Position numbers and translations under genes: made by a program. 34,150 nt of DNA from Deltaproteobacteria bacterium (GTDB lineage: Bacteria > Desulfobacterota > Desulfobacteria > Desulfobacterales > Desulfobacteraceae): contig JAQIBP010000169.1 of assembly GCA_027858995.1 (NCBI GenBank), positions 1 through 34,150 on the forward strand, in the 5' to 3' direction. The first letter of the stretch is position 1, and each line of letters opens with the position of its first letter. Below, in pieces: positions 25,823-34,150 of the stretch. The notes under the pieces were generated by a model that had not been told where the DNA came from, ran no database searches, and worked only from the letters and a program-made list of their open reading frames with translations.

Positions 25823-27937
25823 TTACGCACCTATGATATTAAGAGTTCTGTTCGCAGAATCTGTAACAACAGTTCCAGGACCAAAAATCTCAGCAGCACC
25901 TGCATTTTTCAAAAATTCATAATCTCCTGGAGGAATTATACCGCCGACAATAACTTTAATATCAGAAGATTCCTGTTTTTTCAACTCCTCTACAACCTGT
26001 GGCACCAGAGTTTTATGACCTGCTGCAAGGCTTGAAACTCCAACAATATGAACATCATTTTCAACTGCCATCATGGCAGCCTCTTTCGGGGTCTGGAACA
26101 TGGGTCCAAGATCCACATCAAAACCAAAATCAGCAAAGGCTGTTGCAATAACCTTTACACCCCTGTCATGACCGTCCTGTCCCATTTTTGACAGAAGGAT
26201 TCTGGGTCTTCGTCCTGTTTTCTTTTCAAAATCATCGCAGCGTTTTCTCAGAGAATCAATCATAGTAGTATCAGAACTCTCTTGAGCATATATTCCTGAA
26301 ATACACTGGGTTGTTGCAACAAATCTTGTAAAAACTTTTTCCATGGCATCTGAAATTTCTCCTATGGTTGCCCTTGCCCGAACAGCAGGAAGACAGGCAG
26401 CAAGAAGATTTTCGCCTGATTCGCATGCCTTTGTTATATCATCGAGAGTTTTTTGTACAAGATCGTTGTCCCGCTCTTTTTTAATCTGGTCAAGCCTTGC
26501 CACCTGTTCTTTTCGAATTCCTTCTGAAACTTCACGCACTTCAATGGGAATCTCATCTTCGATCTTGTATTTATTGACTCCTACAATTACATCTTCACCC
26601 TGGTCAATTCTTGCCTGGCGCCTGGCTGAAACTTCTTCGATTCTCATTTTAGGCATGCCTGATTCAATGGCTTTTGCCATGCCGCCAAGTTCTTCAATTT
26701 CCTTTAAAATCTTTCTTACTTCATCAATGATATTCTGGGTCAGGGTCTCAACATAATATGATCCTCCAAGGGGATCAACTACATCGCAGATACCAGACTC
26801 TTCCTGGACAAGTATCTGGGTGTTTCTTGAAATTCTTGCAGATAATTCCGTGGGAAGCCCCACAGCTTCATCAAAGGAGTTGGTATGAAGGCTCTGGGTG
26901 CCGCCAAGCACTGCAGAGAGGCATTCAAGGGTTGTTCTTACAACATTGTTATAGGGATCCTGCTGGGTTAGACTCCAGCCTGAAGTCTGGCAGTGGGTTC
27001 TGAGCATTTTGGATTTTGGATTTTTTGGATTAAACTGATCCATGAGTTCTGCCCACAAAAATCTTGCTGCCCGAAGCATTGCAATATCCATGAAAAAATT
27101 CATGCCGATTCCAAAAAAGAAGGAGAGCCTTGGGGCAAATTTATCAATATCAAGTCCTGTGGCCAAGGCAGCTTTTACATATTCAAGACCGTCAGCCAGG
27201 GTAAATGCTGCTTGGAGGACTGAATCAGCTCCTGCCTCCATGATATGATAACCACTTATACTTATGGAGTTGAATTTTGGCATGTTCTCAGAGCAGAAAC
27301 CAATGATATCGGAAATAATCCTCATGGATGGTGTTGGTGGATAAATATATGTATTGCGGGTCAGATACTCTTTTAAAATATCATTCTGGATTGTTCCCAT
27401 GAGCTGATCATGCTCAACTCCCTGTTCTTCTGCTGCAACAATATAGCCTGCAAGAATCGGCAGGACCGCACCATTCATGGTCATGGAGACAGACATCTGA
27501 TCCAGGGGGATCTGATCAAACAAAATTTTCATATCTTCCACAGAATCAATGGCAACACCTGCTTTTCCAACATCACCTGCAACCCTTGGATGATCAGAAT
27601 CATAACCTCTGTGGGTGGCAAGATCAAAGGCAACAGATAACCCCTTCTGGCCTGCGGCAAGATTTTTACGATAAAATTCATTGGACTCTTTTGCAGTTGA
27701 AAATCCAGCATACTGACGGATAGTCCATGGACGGCCAGCATACATGGTTGCCATAGGTCCCCTGACAAAGGGTTCAAATCCCGGTAGATTATCTGTAAAT
27801 TCAACATTTTTAAGATCTTCTGCCGTATATAAAGGTTTAATATCTATCCCTTCCGGGGTTTTTTTTGTTAATGATTCAAGGGGTTTGCCTCGAAGTTGTT
27901 TTGCTGCAAGCTCTTTCCAATTATTAATATCCGACAT
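25823..27937 (-). CDS. mcm: Methylmalonyl-CoA mutase, single-chain catalytic subunit with B12 domain
   Basis: A 704-residue enzyme with both domains in one chain. The mutase barrel begins after an N-terminal arm and contains [37 protein letters not shown] and [15 protein letters not shown]. The C-terminal B12-binding domain has [15 protein letters not shown] (DxHxxG, the cobalt-ligand His), then [15 protein letters not shown] and [15 protein letters not shown]. It interconverts (R)-methylmalonyl-CoA and succinyl-CoA using adenosylcobalamin. It sits between mce (2-base gap) and meaB (5-base gap), so one transcript encodes epimerase, mutase and chaperone. No cobalamin riboswitch is visible upstream. 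Confidence 0.95.
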   Translation of the reverse strand: MSDINNWKELAAKQLRGKPLESLTKKTPEGIDIKPLYTAEDLKNVEFTDNLPGFEPFVRGPMATMYAGRPWTIRQYAGFSTAKESNEFYRKNLAAGQKGLSVAFDLATHRGYDSDHPRVAGDVGKAGVAIDSVEDMKILFDQIPLDQMSVSMTMNGAVLPILAGYIVAAEEQGVEHDQLMGTIQNDILKEYLTRNTYIYPPTPSMRIISDIIGFCSENMPKFNSISISGYHIMEAGADSVLQAAFTLADGLEYVKAALATGLDIDKFAPRLSFFFGIGMNFFMDIAMLRAARFLWAELMDQFNPKNPKSKMLRTHCQTSGWSLTQQDPYNNVVRTTLECLSAVLGGTQSLHTNSFDEAVGLPTELSARISRNTQILVQEESGICDVVDPLGGSYYVETLTQNIIDEVRKILKEIEELGGMAKAIESGMPKMRIEEVSARRQARIDQGEDVIVGVNKYKIEDEIPIEVREVSEGIRKEQVARLDQIKKERDNDLVQKTLDDITKACESGENLLAACLPAVRARATIGEISDAMEKVFTRFVATTQCISGIYAQESSDTTMIDSLRKRCDDFEKKTGRRPRILLSKMGQDGHDRGVKVIATAFADFGFDVDLGPMFQTPKEAAMMAVENDVHIVGVSSLAAGHKTLVPQVVEELKKQESSDIKVIVGGIIPPGDYEFLKNAGAAEIFGPGTVVTDSANRTLNIIGA

Positions 27938-27939
27938 AA

Positions 27940-28347
27940 TTATTCCTCCCGTTCACAAAGTTCGACTAAAACTCCTGATGTAGCCTTTGGATGTAAAAAT
28001 GCGATTTTTGCCCCACCCGCACCTTTACGTGGAGTCTGGTCAATGAGTTGAATTCCTTTTTCTTTAAGTTCTGCAAGGGCATCTTCAATATTTTCAACCC
28101 GGAAAGCCACGTGCTGAATCCCCTCGCCTTTTTTTGCAATATATTTGGCAATAGGTCCATCCTCGGATGTGGATTCCAACAGTTCAACTTCGCTTTCACC
28201 AACAGGCAAAAATGCAGTGGTAACGTTTTGCGCTTCAACGGTTTCAGTACCTTCCATCTCAAGCCCCATTGCATCCATCCAGAAATTCTTTTTTTCATCA
28301 ATGCTTGATACTGCAATGCCAAGATGATCAATCTTAAGTATTTTCAT
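27940..28347 (-). CDS. mce: Methylmalonyl-CoA epimerase
   Basis: A 135-residue vicinal-oxygen-chelate protein with the paired beta-alpha-beta modules. [20 protein letters not shown] carries the first metal-ligand His. [20 protein letters not shown] and [20 protein letters not shown] carry the remaining ones, and [16 protein letters not shown] closes the second module. It interconverts the (S) and (R) forms of methylmalonyl-CoA, linking propionyl-CoA carboxylation with the mutase. It is the first gene of the mce-mcm-meaB operon. Confidence 0.93.
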   Translation of the reverse strand: MKILKIDHLGIAVSSIDEKKNFWMDAMGLEMEGTETVEAQNVTTAFLPVGESEVELLESTSEDGPIAKYIAKKGEGIQHVAFRVENIEDALAELKEKGIQLIDQTPRKGAGGAKIAFLHPKATSGVLVELCEREE

Positions 28348-28387
28348 GTTTTATCTCCTGATTTTTCATATTAAATTTTATTGATTA

Positions 28388-28417
28388 TCTATAGATGTTT
28401 CAGGCACTGAAAGTCAA
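28388..28417 (-). promoter_or_regulatory. Promoter of mce-mcm-meaB with a palindromic operator in the spacer
   Basis: On the minus strand TTGACT (plus 28412-28417) is followed after 17-18 bases by a -10 around CTATAGA (plus 28388-28394). The spacer contains the palindrome TTTCAG-TGC-CTGAAA (28398-28412), with perfect 6-base arms. A site placed between -35 and -10 is typical for a repressor. Which regulator binds is unknown. Confidence 0.55.
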
Positions 28418-28442
28418 CCAAAAACCTAAAAGGGAAAGGACT

Positions 28443-28703
28443 CTAAGCAACTTTTTTTCTTGCTCTCCATAAATCATACTCAGCCTGCATCCTGACCCAC
28501 ATTTCAGCTGTTGTGCCAAGGACACTTTCCAGTACAATAGCAAAGGCTGGGGTTATACCGCGTTTTCCATTTATAATCTCATTGATTTTTCTCGGAGAGC
28601 ATTCACATAATCTGGCCAATGCTGACTGATTAAGACCCATCTCTTCCATATAAACCGAATCAAGGACTTTTCCCGGGTGAAGAGGCATTGTGTTTTTGAT
28701 CAT
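28443..28703 (-). CDS. higA: HigA-family antitoxin (helix-turn-helix)
   Basis: An 86-residue protein opening MIKNTMPLHPGKVLDSVYME, the HigA signature. The HTH follows: LNQSALARLCECSPRKINEI then INGKRGITPAFAIVLESVLG, and the end TTAEMWVRMQAEYDLWRARK. It would repress its own promoter and neutralise HigB. The ribosome-binding site AAAGGAG lies within the end of the higB frame. It looks intact. Confidence 0.9.
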   Translation of the reverse strand: MIKNTMPLHPGKVLDSVYMEEMGLNQSALARLCECSPRKINEIINGKRGITPAFAIVLESVLGTTAEMWVRMQAEYDLWRARKKVA

Positions 28704-28896
28704 AACTAACTCCTTTTAATTTATGAAGGCGGATATTGGGAGCTTCTCCCTTTATCTTCAAATCATTCAAGGTATTGGTGGAACACATAATTGTCAGTAA
28801 AGCTTTGGCACGTGTCCATAACTCTTTTGGCAAAGATCTGGACTTGTTTGTTTCCCAAATATCCTTTGCAATTTTTCCATTAAAATTGACTATCAT
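28660..28896 (-). pseudogene. higB: HigB-family toxin, C-terminally truncated
   Basis: The first 62 residues (MIVNFNGKIAKDIWETNKSR to NIRLHKLKG) follow the HigB/RelE-type toxin as far as the conserved LHKLKG. The expected second half, with the WRI/CF strands and the DYH end that complete the RNase site, is absent. Instead the frame runs directly into the ribosome-binding site and start of higA and ends 44 bases inside it with unrelated residues. A deletion of roughly 90-100 bases that fused the higB middle to the higA leader would explain this. The product is probably inactive. Confidence 0.7.
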
Positions 28897-28915
28897 ATTT
28901 TTTATCCCGCCTATT

Positions 28916-28945
28916 ACACTATACCGTAATGTGTGATAGAGTCAA
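28916..28945 (-). promoter_or_regulatory. higBA promoter with overlapping HigA operator
   Basis: On the minus strand TTGACT (plus 28940-28945), a 16-base spacer and TATAGT (plus 28918-28923). The imperfect palindrome ACACTATACCGTAATGTGT (28916-28934; arms ACAC..TAC and GTA..GTGT) covers the -10 and spacer, where HigA would block RNA polymerase. It lies about 20 bases upstream of the higB ATG. Confidence 0.6.
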
Positions 28946-29190
28946 TACAATAATATAACCCTGTTGAGGAAATATTTGTTGCTATTTTTTTACAATAACA
29001 TTAATTTGTTTCCACATATTCCTAAAAAACGGAACAAAAAGAGATAAATGAATTATATAAAATTCAAATTGATACACAACTCCATCACTCTATATCCACG
29101 CCGACTAAAAAAATAAAATGCTTAAACAATATCCTGATCAAATTGATTTGTAATTATTTTCTATTTTTTTAATTTAAAGTCTAAAAAATT

Positions 29191-30390
29191 ATGATAACTG
29201 AATTTTTAAACACTCCGGAACAGGAAATTGCAAACAGAATTGTCTGTCTGAAACAAAAAATGGAAGATAACAACACCCAGGCTCTGTTTTTAACCCATAA
29301 GCCTGATATCTTCTATTTTTCAGGTACTGCCCAGGACTGCTATCTCTATATCAATCTTGATCATGACCCTGTTTTATTTGTTAAAAGATATTTTCCAAGA
29401 GCAAAACAGGAAAGCTGTCTGGAAAATATTTTACAGATTTCCTCTGTAAAACAGATACCAGAAAAGATAAGGGACCTGCATTTAAAACTGCCAAAAACAT
29501 GTGGTCTTGCCTTTGATGTTGTTCCTGTCAGAGATTTTCATTTTTACCAGACACTGTTCAGCGCCACCAAGTTTATGGATTGCACTAACATTATCAATGG
29601 CTGCAGGCAGATTAAATCAAGTTATGAAATTGAACAGATAAAAAATGCAGGCAGACTTTCGCAAAAAACTTTTGCCTATATTCAGGAAAATATCAGGCCC
29701 GGAATTTCAGAAATGGAATTTGCCGGCGAATTTGAAACTTTTGCACGAAAATTCGGGCATTCAGGTATATTACTCAACAGGCATTACAGGGCAGATGGAT
29801 ACCCCTTTCACCTGTTGAGCGGCGAAAGCGGAGGGCGTGCAGGTTCTTTGGACTCACCCTGCTGCGGAGCAGGAACATCCATTACCCATCCATATGGTGC
29901 AGGAGCAAAAATAATTCAAAAAAACGAGCCTGTTCTTATTGATTTTGGAACTGTTTTAAATGGATATCATATGGATGAAACCAGGATGTTTGTAATGGGA
30001 GGTATGGAGACAAAAGCCATGGATGCCTCAAAAGTTTCTATGGAAATTTTTTATTCTATTTTATCCTGGATTAAACCGGGAGCAGTTATGGGTGAAATCT
30101 ATGACAATGCAGTACAATCAGCCAGGCATATGGGATATGAAGAGCAGTTTCTCGGACTTCCAGATTTGAAATCCATTTTTATAGGACATGGTATTGGTCT
30201 TGAACTTGTGGAGAATCCCATTATCTCCAAGGGGAAAAAAGATATCCTTAAACCCGGTATGGTCTTTTCCGTTGAGCCAAAATTTATTTTTAAAAACAGA
30301 TTTGCAGCAGGTATTGAAAGCGTTATTCAAATAACAGATAATAGTGCATGCTTGTTAAGCACAACACCCCATGAAATTTTCATATGCTGA
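29191..30390 (+). CDS. Xaa-Pro aminopeptidase / M24 family metallopeptidase
   Basis: A 399-residue protein. The N-terminal creatinase-like domain (residues 10-150: ALFLTHKPDIFYFSGTAQDC) precedes a pita-bread catalytic domain. Metal ligands are visible as the two Asp of LIDFGTVLNGYHMDETRMF (spaced 11), the His of GHGIGLEL, and the Glu residues of FSVEPKF and GIESVIQI. Length and order match PepP/PepQ-type enzymes that remove residues before proline or split Xaa-Pro dipeptides. Some M24 members have other substrates. The gene precedes glnE by 46 bases on the same strand. The 294 bases before it hold only the higBA promoter and AT-rich sequence. Confidence 0.85.
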   Translation: MITEFLNTPEQEIANRIVCLKQKMEDNNTQALFLTHKPDIFYFSGTAQDCYLYINLDHDPVLFVKRYFPRAKQESCLENILQISSVKQIPEKIRDLHLKLPKTCGLAFDVVPVRDFHFYQTLFSATKFMDCTNIINGCRQIKSSYEIEQIKNAGRLSQKTFAYIQENIRPGISEMEFAGEFETFARKFGHSGILLNRHYRADGYPFHLLSGESGGRAGSLDSPCCGAGTSITHPYGAGAKIIQKNEPVLIDFGTVLNGYHMDETRMFVMGGMETKAMDASKVSMEIFYSILSWIKPGAVMGEIYDNAVQSARHMGYEEQFLGLPDLKSIFIGHGIGLELVENPIISKGKKDILKPGMVFSVEPKFIFKNRFAAGIESVIQITDNSACLLSTTPHEIFIC

Positions 30391-30436
30391 TGATATTATG
30401 GTTAAGTGGATAACGATACAGGATATAAGGATATAA

Positions 30437-33331
30437 ATGGACAATATAATTATAGATAAAGTTTTTCCCAATCTTGATAAAAAACTTTTAAAAATTGTAC
30501 AAAATCGAATTAATTCTTTTCAGGAGAGTCTGCAAAAGGGAGATTTGCAAATTGATCTTCATCCTGATCTTCAATCTGATTTAATAAAGGTTTTTCTTTT
30601 CAGTGAGTTTATTGCATCCAACCTTACAAGAAGCCCTGATATCTTTAACAATCTAATCAATTCCCGGGATTTGCTTAAATCATACTCTTCACAAACATAT
30701 GCAGCTAAACTTGAAAAACAGATTTGCAAAGATATGGATACAGCTGCCGTTAAAAAAATCCTTTTATATAACAAGTTATATGAAAATATAAGAATTGGAT
30801 GGCGTGATTTATCCGGGAGAGCCCGACTTGAAGAGACGCTTGAAGACCTTTCCAATCTTGCCGATTCCATTGTTGATGCTGCCATAACAACTCTATATAA
30901 TGAGGCCTGTGCACACCATGGAATTCCAGTGGACAGTGAAGGCAATTTTCAGAGAATTATAATTTTTGGAATGGGAAAACTTGGTGCCGGAGAGTTGAAT
31001 TTCTCCTCGGACATTGATCTTATCTTTGTCTATCCAGAGCAGGGGTACACCAATGGTGAAAAGATTATTTCCAATGAAGAGTTTTTTACAAAGCTGTGCC
31101 GTAAATTTTTAAAGTTTTTTTCAACAGACTCCCTTGGAATTAATTTTTACAGGATTGATACAAGATTAAGGCCATATGGTGATGGCGGACCTCTTGTGAT
31201 GAACAGTGCCGGGTTTGAAGAGTATTATCAGGCACAGGGCAGGGAGTGGGAGAGATATGCCATGATAAAAGCAAGGCCAATTGCCGGCGATATTGAGGCA
31301 GGGTTAAAGCTTTTGAAAACAATGAATTCTTTTATCTACAGGCGCTATTTTGATTATGGATCCTTTGACTCCTTCAGAGATATGAAGAGTAGAATCACTC
31401 TGCAGGTGAAAAGCAAAAAATTAAAACATAATATTAAACTTGGTGCAGGCGGCATCAGGGAGATAGAGTTTTTCGGGCAACTGTTCCAGCTTATCAGGGG
31501 AGGCATTGAGCCAAAACTTCAAGAGAGAAAAATATTAAATGTTCTGGATTTACTGCAAATCCATAAATGTATTGACGGATCAACAAAAACAGATCTGAAA
31601 GAGTCTTATAAATTTTTACGAATGGTTGAGAACAGGCTTCAGATCTATGCTGACCTCCAAACCCATGATATTCCGAAAAAAGAAGATCAGCAGAATATCC
31701 TTGCCCTCTCCATGGGATATGATTCATGGGACAGTTTCAATAAAAAGCTGAATGATCACATGCAGAGGGTTCACCACCATTTTCAGCAGTTACTGGTTTC
31801 CAGCGAGGAGGAGAAACCTGACAGGGATACCCATGAGCTTAAAGAGTTATGGGGGAATATTAATGATCCGCAATTTACTGCAGACCCGAAAATCATCGGG
31901 CATTTTGTGGAGCCTGACAGAATACTGAATATTTTACGATCCCTTGAAGCACATCCAAATACTAAAAATCTGACACCCAATGGCAGAAAAAAACTGGCAA
32001 GACTGATTCCTCTTTTGATTAAAAAAATTGGCGAACAAAAAAATCCTGATACTATTTTATCTCAGTTAATCGATCTCATCGTAACCATTGAAAGAAGAAC
32101 CTGTTATCTCTCTTTGCTCATAGAAAACAAAAGCGCCCTTGAAACATTGATCACCCTTGCACAAAAAAGTCCATGGATCATTACTTTCCTTGCAAAACAT
32201 CCAGCATTGTTAGATGAGTTAATGCATCCTGCTACTCTATATTCTCCACCTGGGAAAGAGGCATTGGAAAAAGAGATGGAAACCCGTATGGCAGGTCTTC
32301 CTCCCAATGATTTAGAATTTCTGCTTGAACAACTATCTGTTTTCAGACAAATTAACTATTTGAGGGTTTCTGCAGCAGATGTTAGCGGTGATTATCCACT
32401 CATGAAAGTGAGTGATCATTTAACATATATTGCCCAGGCTGTTCTTGCACAGGTACTTCAAATTTCATGGAATATTGTGACACAAAAATATGGTATCCCC
32501 GAGGGTATAACAGGAGAAAGTACAGATAACTGCGGGTTTGCCATTATCGCATATGGTAAAGTCGGTGGATTTGAGATGGGTTATAAATCAGATATTGATC
32601 TGATTTTTTTATATAATGCAGATGCGGGAACTACAAAGGGCAGAAAAAAAAGCATTGAAAATATCAGGTTTTATTCAAATATGGGGCAGAGGATTATTAA
32701 TGCCTTAACAATGCATACATCTGCAGGCACCCTGTATGGTGCGGATATGAGATTAAGGCCCGGGGGCAATTCAGGTATGGTGGTCTCCCACATTGATGCT
32801 TTTCAGGATTATCTTGAAAACCAGGCATGGACCTGGGAGCATCAGGCGTTAATCAGAGCCAGACCAGTGGCGGGAGATAAAAAGCTTTGTGCAAGGTTTA
32901 ATGAAATCAGAAAGGATGTTCTGACAATAAAGAGAGATGCTGATATCTTAAAAAAAGAGGTCAGCGATATGCGTGAACGTATGCGCAAAGACCGTCTGAA
33001 ATTTAAAAAAGATTTTTTTGATTTAAAGCAGTCAAGGGGTGGTATTGTGGATATTGAGTTTCTGGTTCAATATCTCATTTTGAAAAATGCCCATGACAAT
33101 CCTGATGTCACCACTTGGACTGATAATATTCGTCTGCTTGAAAGTCTTGACATAGAAGGGATTATTTCAGGTCAAATGAGTGAGCAGCTTCAAAAAGCTT
33201 ATGTTGTCATGCGAAAAGCAGTACACAGATTAAATCTCCAGGAGAAAAGCCAACAGGTACCAACAAATCAATTTTCTGATATTATAGACAGTGTAAAAGC
33301 AATCTATGATCAATATTTATCAAGTAATTAA
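30437..33331 (+). CDS. glnE: Bifunctional glutamine synthetase adenylyltransferase/deadenylyltransferase
   Basis: A 964-residue enzyme with two nucleotidyltransferase domains in tandem. The N-terminal one has the GMGKLGAGELNFSSDIDLIF motif near residues 178-197, followed by DTRLRPYGDGGPLVMN. The C-terminal one has AYGKVGGFEMGYKSDIDLIF near 705-725 and DMRLRPGGNSGMVVS. Helical linkers (RGGIEPKLQERKIL, RGGIVDIEFLVQYL) are typical. GlnE adenylylates glutamine synthetase to switch it off and reverses this under PII control. Both metal-binding DxD pairs are intact and the length is normal. Its end overlaps the end of the convergent TRAP gene by 12 bases. Confidence 0.95.
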   Translation: MDNIIIDKVFPNLDKKLLKIVQNRINSFQESLQKGDLQIDLHPDLQSDLIKVFLFSEFIASNLTRSPDIFNNLINSRDLLKSYSSQTYAAKLEKQICKDMDTAAVKKILLYNKLYENIRIGWRDLSGRARLEETLEDLSNLADSIVDAAITTLYNEACAHHGIPVDSEGNFQRIIIFGMGKLGAGELNFSSDIDLIFVYPEQGYTNGEKIISNEEFFTKLCRKFLKFFSTDSLGINFYRIDTRLRPYGDGGPLVMNSAGFEEYYQAQGREWERYAMIKARPIAGDIEAGLKLLKTMNSFIYRRYFDYGSFDSFRDMKSRITLQVKSKKLKHNIKLGAGGIREIEFFGQLFQLIRGGIEPKLQERKILNVLDLLQIHKCIDGSTKTDLKESYKFLRMVENRLQIYADLQTHDIPKKEDQQNILALSMGYDSWDSFNKKLNDHMQRVHHHFQQLLVSSEEEKPDRDTHELKELWGNINDPQFTADPKIIGHFVEPDRILNILRSLEAHPNTKNLTPNGRKKLARLIPLLIKKIGEQKNPDTILSQLIDLIVTIERRTCYLSLLIENKSALETLITLAQKSPWIITFLAKHPALLDELMHPATLYSPPGKEALEKEMETRMAGLPPNDLEFLLEQLSVFRQINYLRVSAADVSGDYPLMKVSDHLTYIAQAVLAQVLQISWNIVTQKYGIPEGITGESTDNCGFAIIAYGKVGGFEMGYKSDIDLIFLYNADAGTTKGRKKSIENIRFYSNMGQRIINALTMHTSAGTLYGADMRLRPGGNSGMVVSHIDAFQDYLENQAWTWEHQALIRARPVAGDKKLCARFNEIRKDVLTIKRDADILKKEVSDMRERMRKDRLKFKKDFFDLKQSRGGIVDIEFLVQYLILKNAHDNPDVTTWTDNIRLLESLDIEGIISGQMSEQLQKAYVVMRKAVHRLNLQEKSQQVPTNQFSDIIDSVKAIYDQYLSSN

Positions 33332-34150
33332 AACCAGGCTTAGCCATGGCCAGTAGGTAATGATAAGAACTGCGAGAAGCAGTACCAGCATGAACGGAAT
33401 CGTGGCTTTATAAATTTCAATGATGGGTTTCTTAAATCTATATCCTGCAATGAACAAATTCATGCCTACAGGCGGGGTAAAGTATCCGATCTGCATATTG
33501 GCAAGAAAAATAATGCCAAGATGTATTGGATCAATGCCATATTCAAGTGCAACAGGCAGCAGCAGAGGAACCATAATTATTATAGCTGAGAAAATATCCA
33601 GAATGGCTCCGAGAATCAAAAGAAAAATATTTAAAAGAATTAAAAATAGAAGTTTGCTGCTCACAAAAGTTTGACAGAGCACGAACAATTTCATGGGAAC
33701 TTCAGTATCAATCAGATAATTTGTAAAGGCGAGAGAAACTCCAAGAATCAGAAGAATCCCTCCCACCATAACCATTGACTCCCTGATTATGGAAGCAAGT
33801 TTGGCAAGTTTGATCTCCTTGTAAATAAAAACTTCCACAATTAATATATACATGGCAGTCACAGCTGCTGCTTCGGAAACTGCAAAAAAACCAGAATAAA
33901 TACCTGTAAAAACAAAGAGGGGCAGGGGTATTTCCCAGATTGCTTCCCTTGTAGCTGACAATGCTGTTTTTAAACAAAAAGGTATTAAAGGAATCTGGTT
34001 GTTCCGATTGGCCCAGATACTCCAGAATGATAAAAGGATAATCATTAAAATAGCAGGTAAAATACCTGCAATAAACAGTTTTTCAATTGAAATTTCCTGA
34101 CCTGAGCTCATCTGCTGGGCAATGACTCCGTAGAGGATCAAGGGAAGGGA
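33320..34150 (-). CDS. TRAP transporter large permease (DctM type), C-terminal part, cut by window edge
   Basis: The frame runs from the stop at 33320 to the window edge without a true start (the last codons read SLPLILYGVIAQQM, matching the middle of DctM proteins). About 276 residues are visible. Several membrane helices are recognisable, with the family motifs LLILGVSLAFTNYL, LLILGAILDIFSAIIIMVPL and GIIFLANMQIGYFTPPVGMN. The large permease moves solute, usually a C4-dicarboxylate or other organic acid, with Na+ or H+, together with a small membrane subunit and a periplasmic binding protein that would lie beyond the edge. The substrate is not known. Confidence 0.88.
   Translation of the reverse strand, partial: SLPLILYGVIAQQMSSGQEISIEKLFIAGILPAILMIILLSFWSIWANRNNQIPLIPFCLKTALSATREAIWEIPLPLFVFTGIYSGFFAVSEAAAVTAMYILIVEVFIYKEIKLAKLASIIRESMVMVGGILLILGVSLAFTNYLIDTEVPMKLFVLCQTFVSSKLLFLILLNIFLLILGAILDIFSAIIIMVPLLLPVALEYGIDPIHLGIIFLANMQIGYFTPPVGMNLFIAGYRFKKPIIEIYKATIPFMLVLLLAVLIITYWPWLSLVLIT

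Noticed and set aside
28348-28442. Cobalamin riboswitch upstream of the B12-dependent mutase operon
   Set aside because: The gap is only 95 bases and lacks a B12-box-like sequence; it is explained by a promoter and operator.

Overview
The window looks like a moderately AT-rich chromosome segment of an anaerobic, completely oxidising sulfate reducer of the Desulfobacterales type (Desulfobacter/Desulfobacula-like). This is an inference from gene content. It rests on a Wolinella-type fumarate reductase beside a second succinate dehydrogenase, a methylmalonyl-CoA branch, an exported multihaem cytochrome c, a cysteine desulfidase-family enzyme and a TRAP transporter. No rRNA, tRNA or CRISPR array was seen.

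Layout. 1-9.2 kb holds envelope, redox and miscellaneous genes: a short YqaE/Pmp3 membrane protein (+), then on the minus strand DUF4197, AsmA, a beta-CASP metallo-hydrolase, a pentahaem cytochrome c, a coiled-coil protein, a DHFR/RibD-like reductase, a 70-aa protein and CyuA, plus two small ORFs. 9.27-12.23 kb is an accessory block with all genes on the plus strand. Four units (a zinc-ribbon protein, a 171-aa protein, brnT-brnA, a cupin) are each followed by an imperfect inverted repeat resembling an integron attC site. 12.24-22.95 kb is central metabolism on the minus strand: sdhCAB, then sucC-sucD-frdC-frdA-frdB-fumA from its own strong promoter. 23.07-24.76 kb is a second accessory patch: a frameshifted nuclease-like gene, a 70-aa protein and hicBA. 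24.84-28.35 kb is mce-mcm-meaB with a promoter and palindromic operator. 28.44-28.95 kb is a higBA module with a truncated toxin. 29.19-34.15 kb has an M24 peptidase and glnE (+), and the C-terminal part of a TRAP transporter permease (-).

How the genes work together. The mce-mcm-meaB and sucCD-frdCAB-fumA blocks encode consecutive steps: (R/S)-methylmalonyl-CoA to succinyl-CoA, succinate, fumarate and malate. sdhCAB gives a second membrane complex for the succinate/fumarate step. This suits propionate oxidation and/or an oxidative citric acid cycle in a menaquinone-based anaerobe; the chain could also run in reverse.

Most notable is the cassette-like array at 9.3-12.2 kb without a visible integrase. 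The repeat at 10242-10325 folds with 26 base pairs and the interruptions typical of attC. Three genes look damaged: brnT (one base missing in an A run), the 23.3-24.3 kb nuclease-like gene (one base missing in a G run) and higB (C-terminus lost). Two of these could be sequencing errors.
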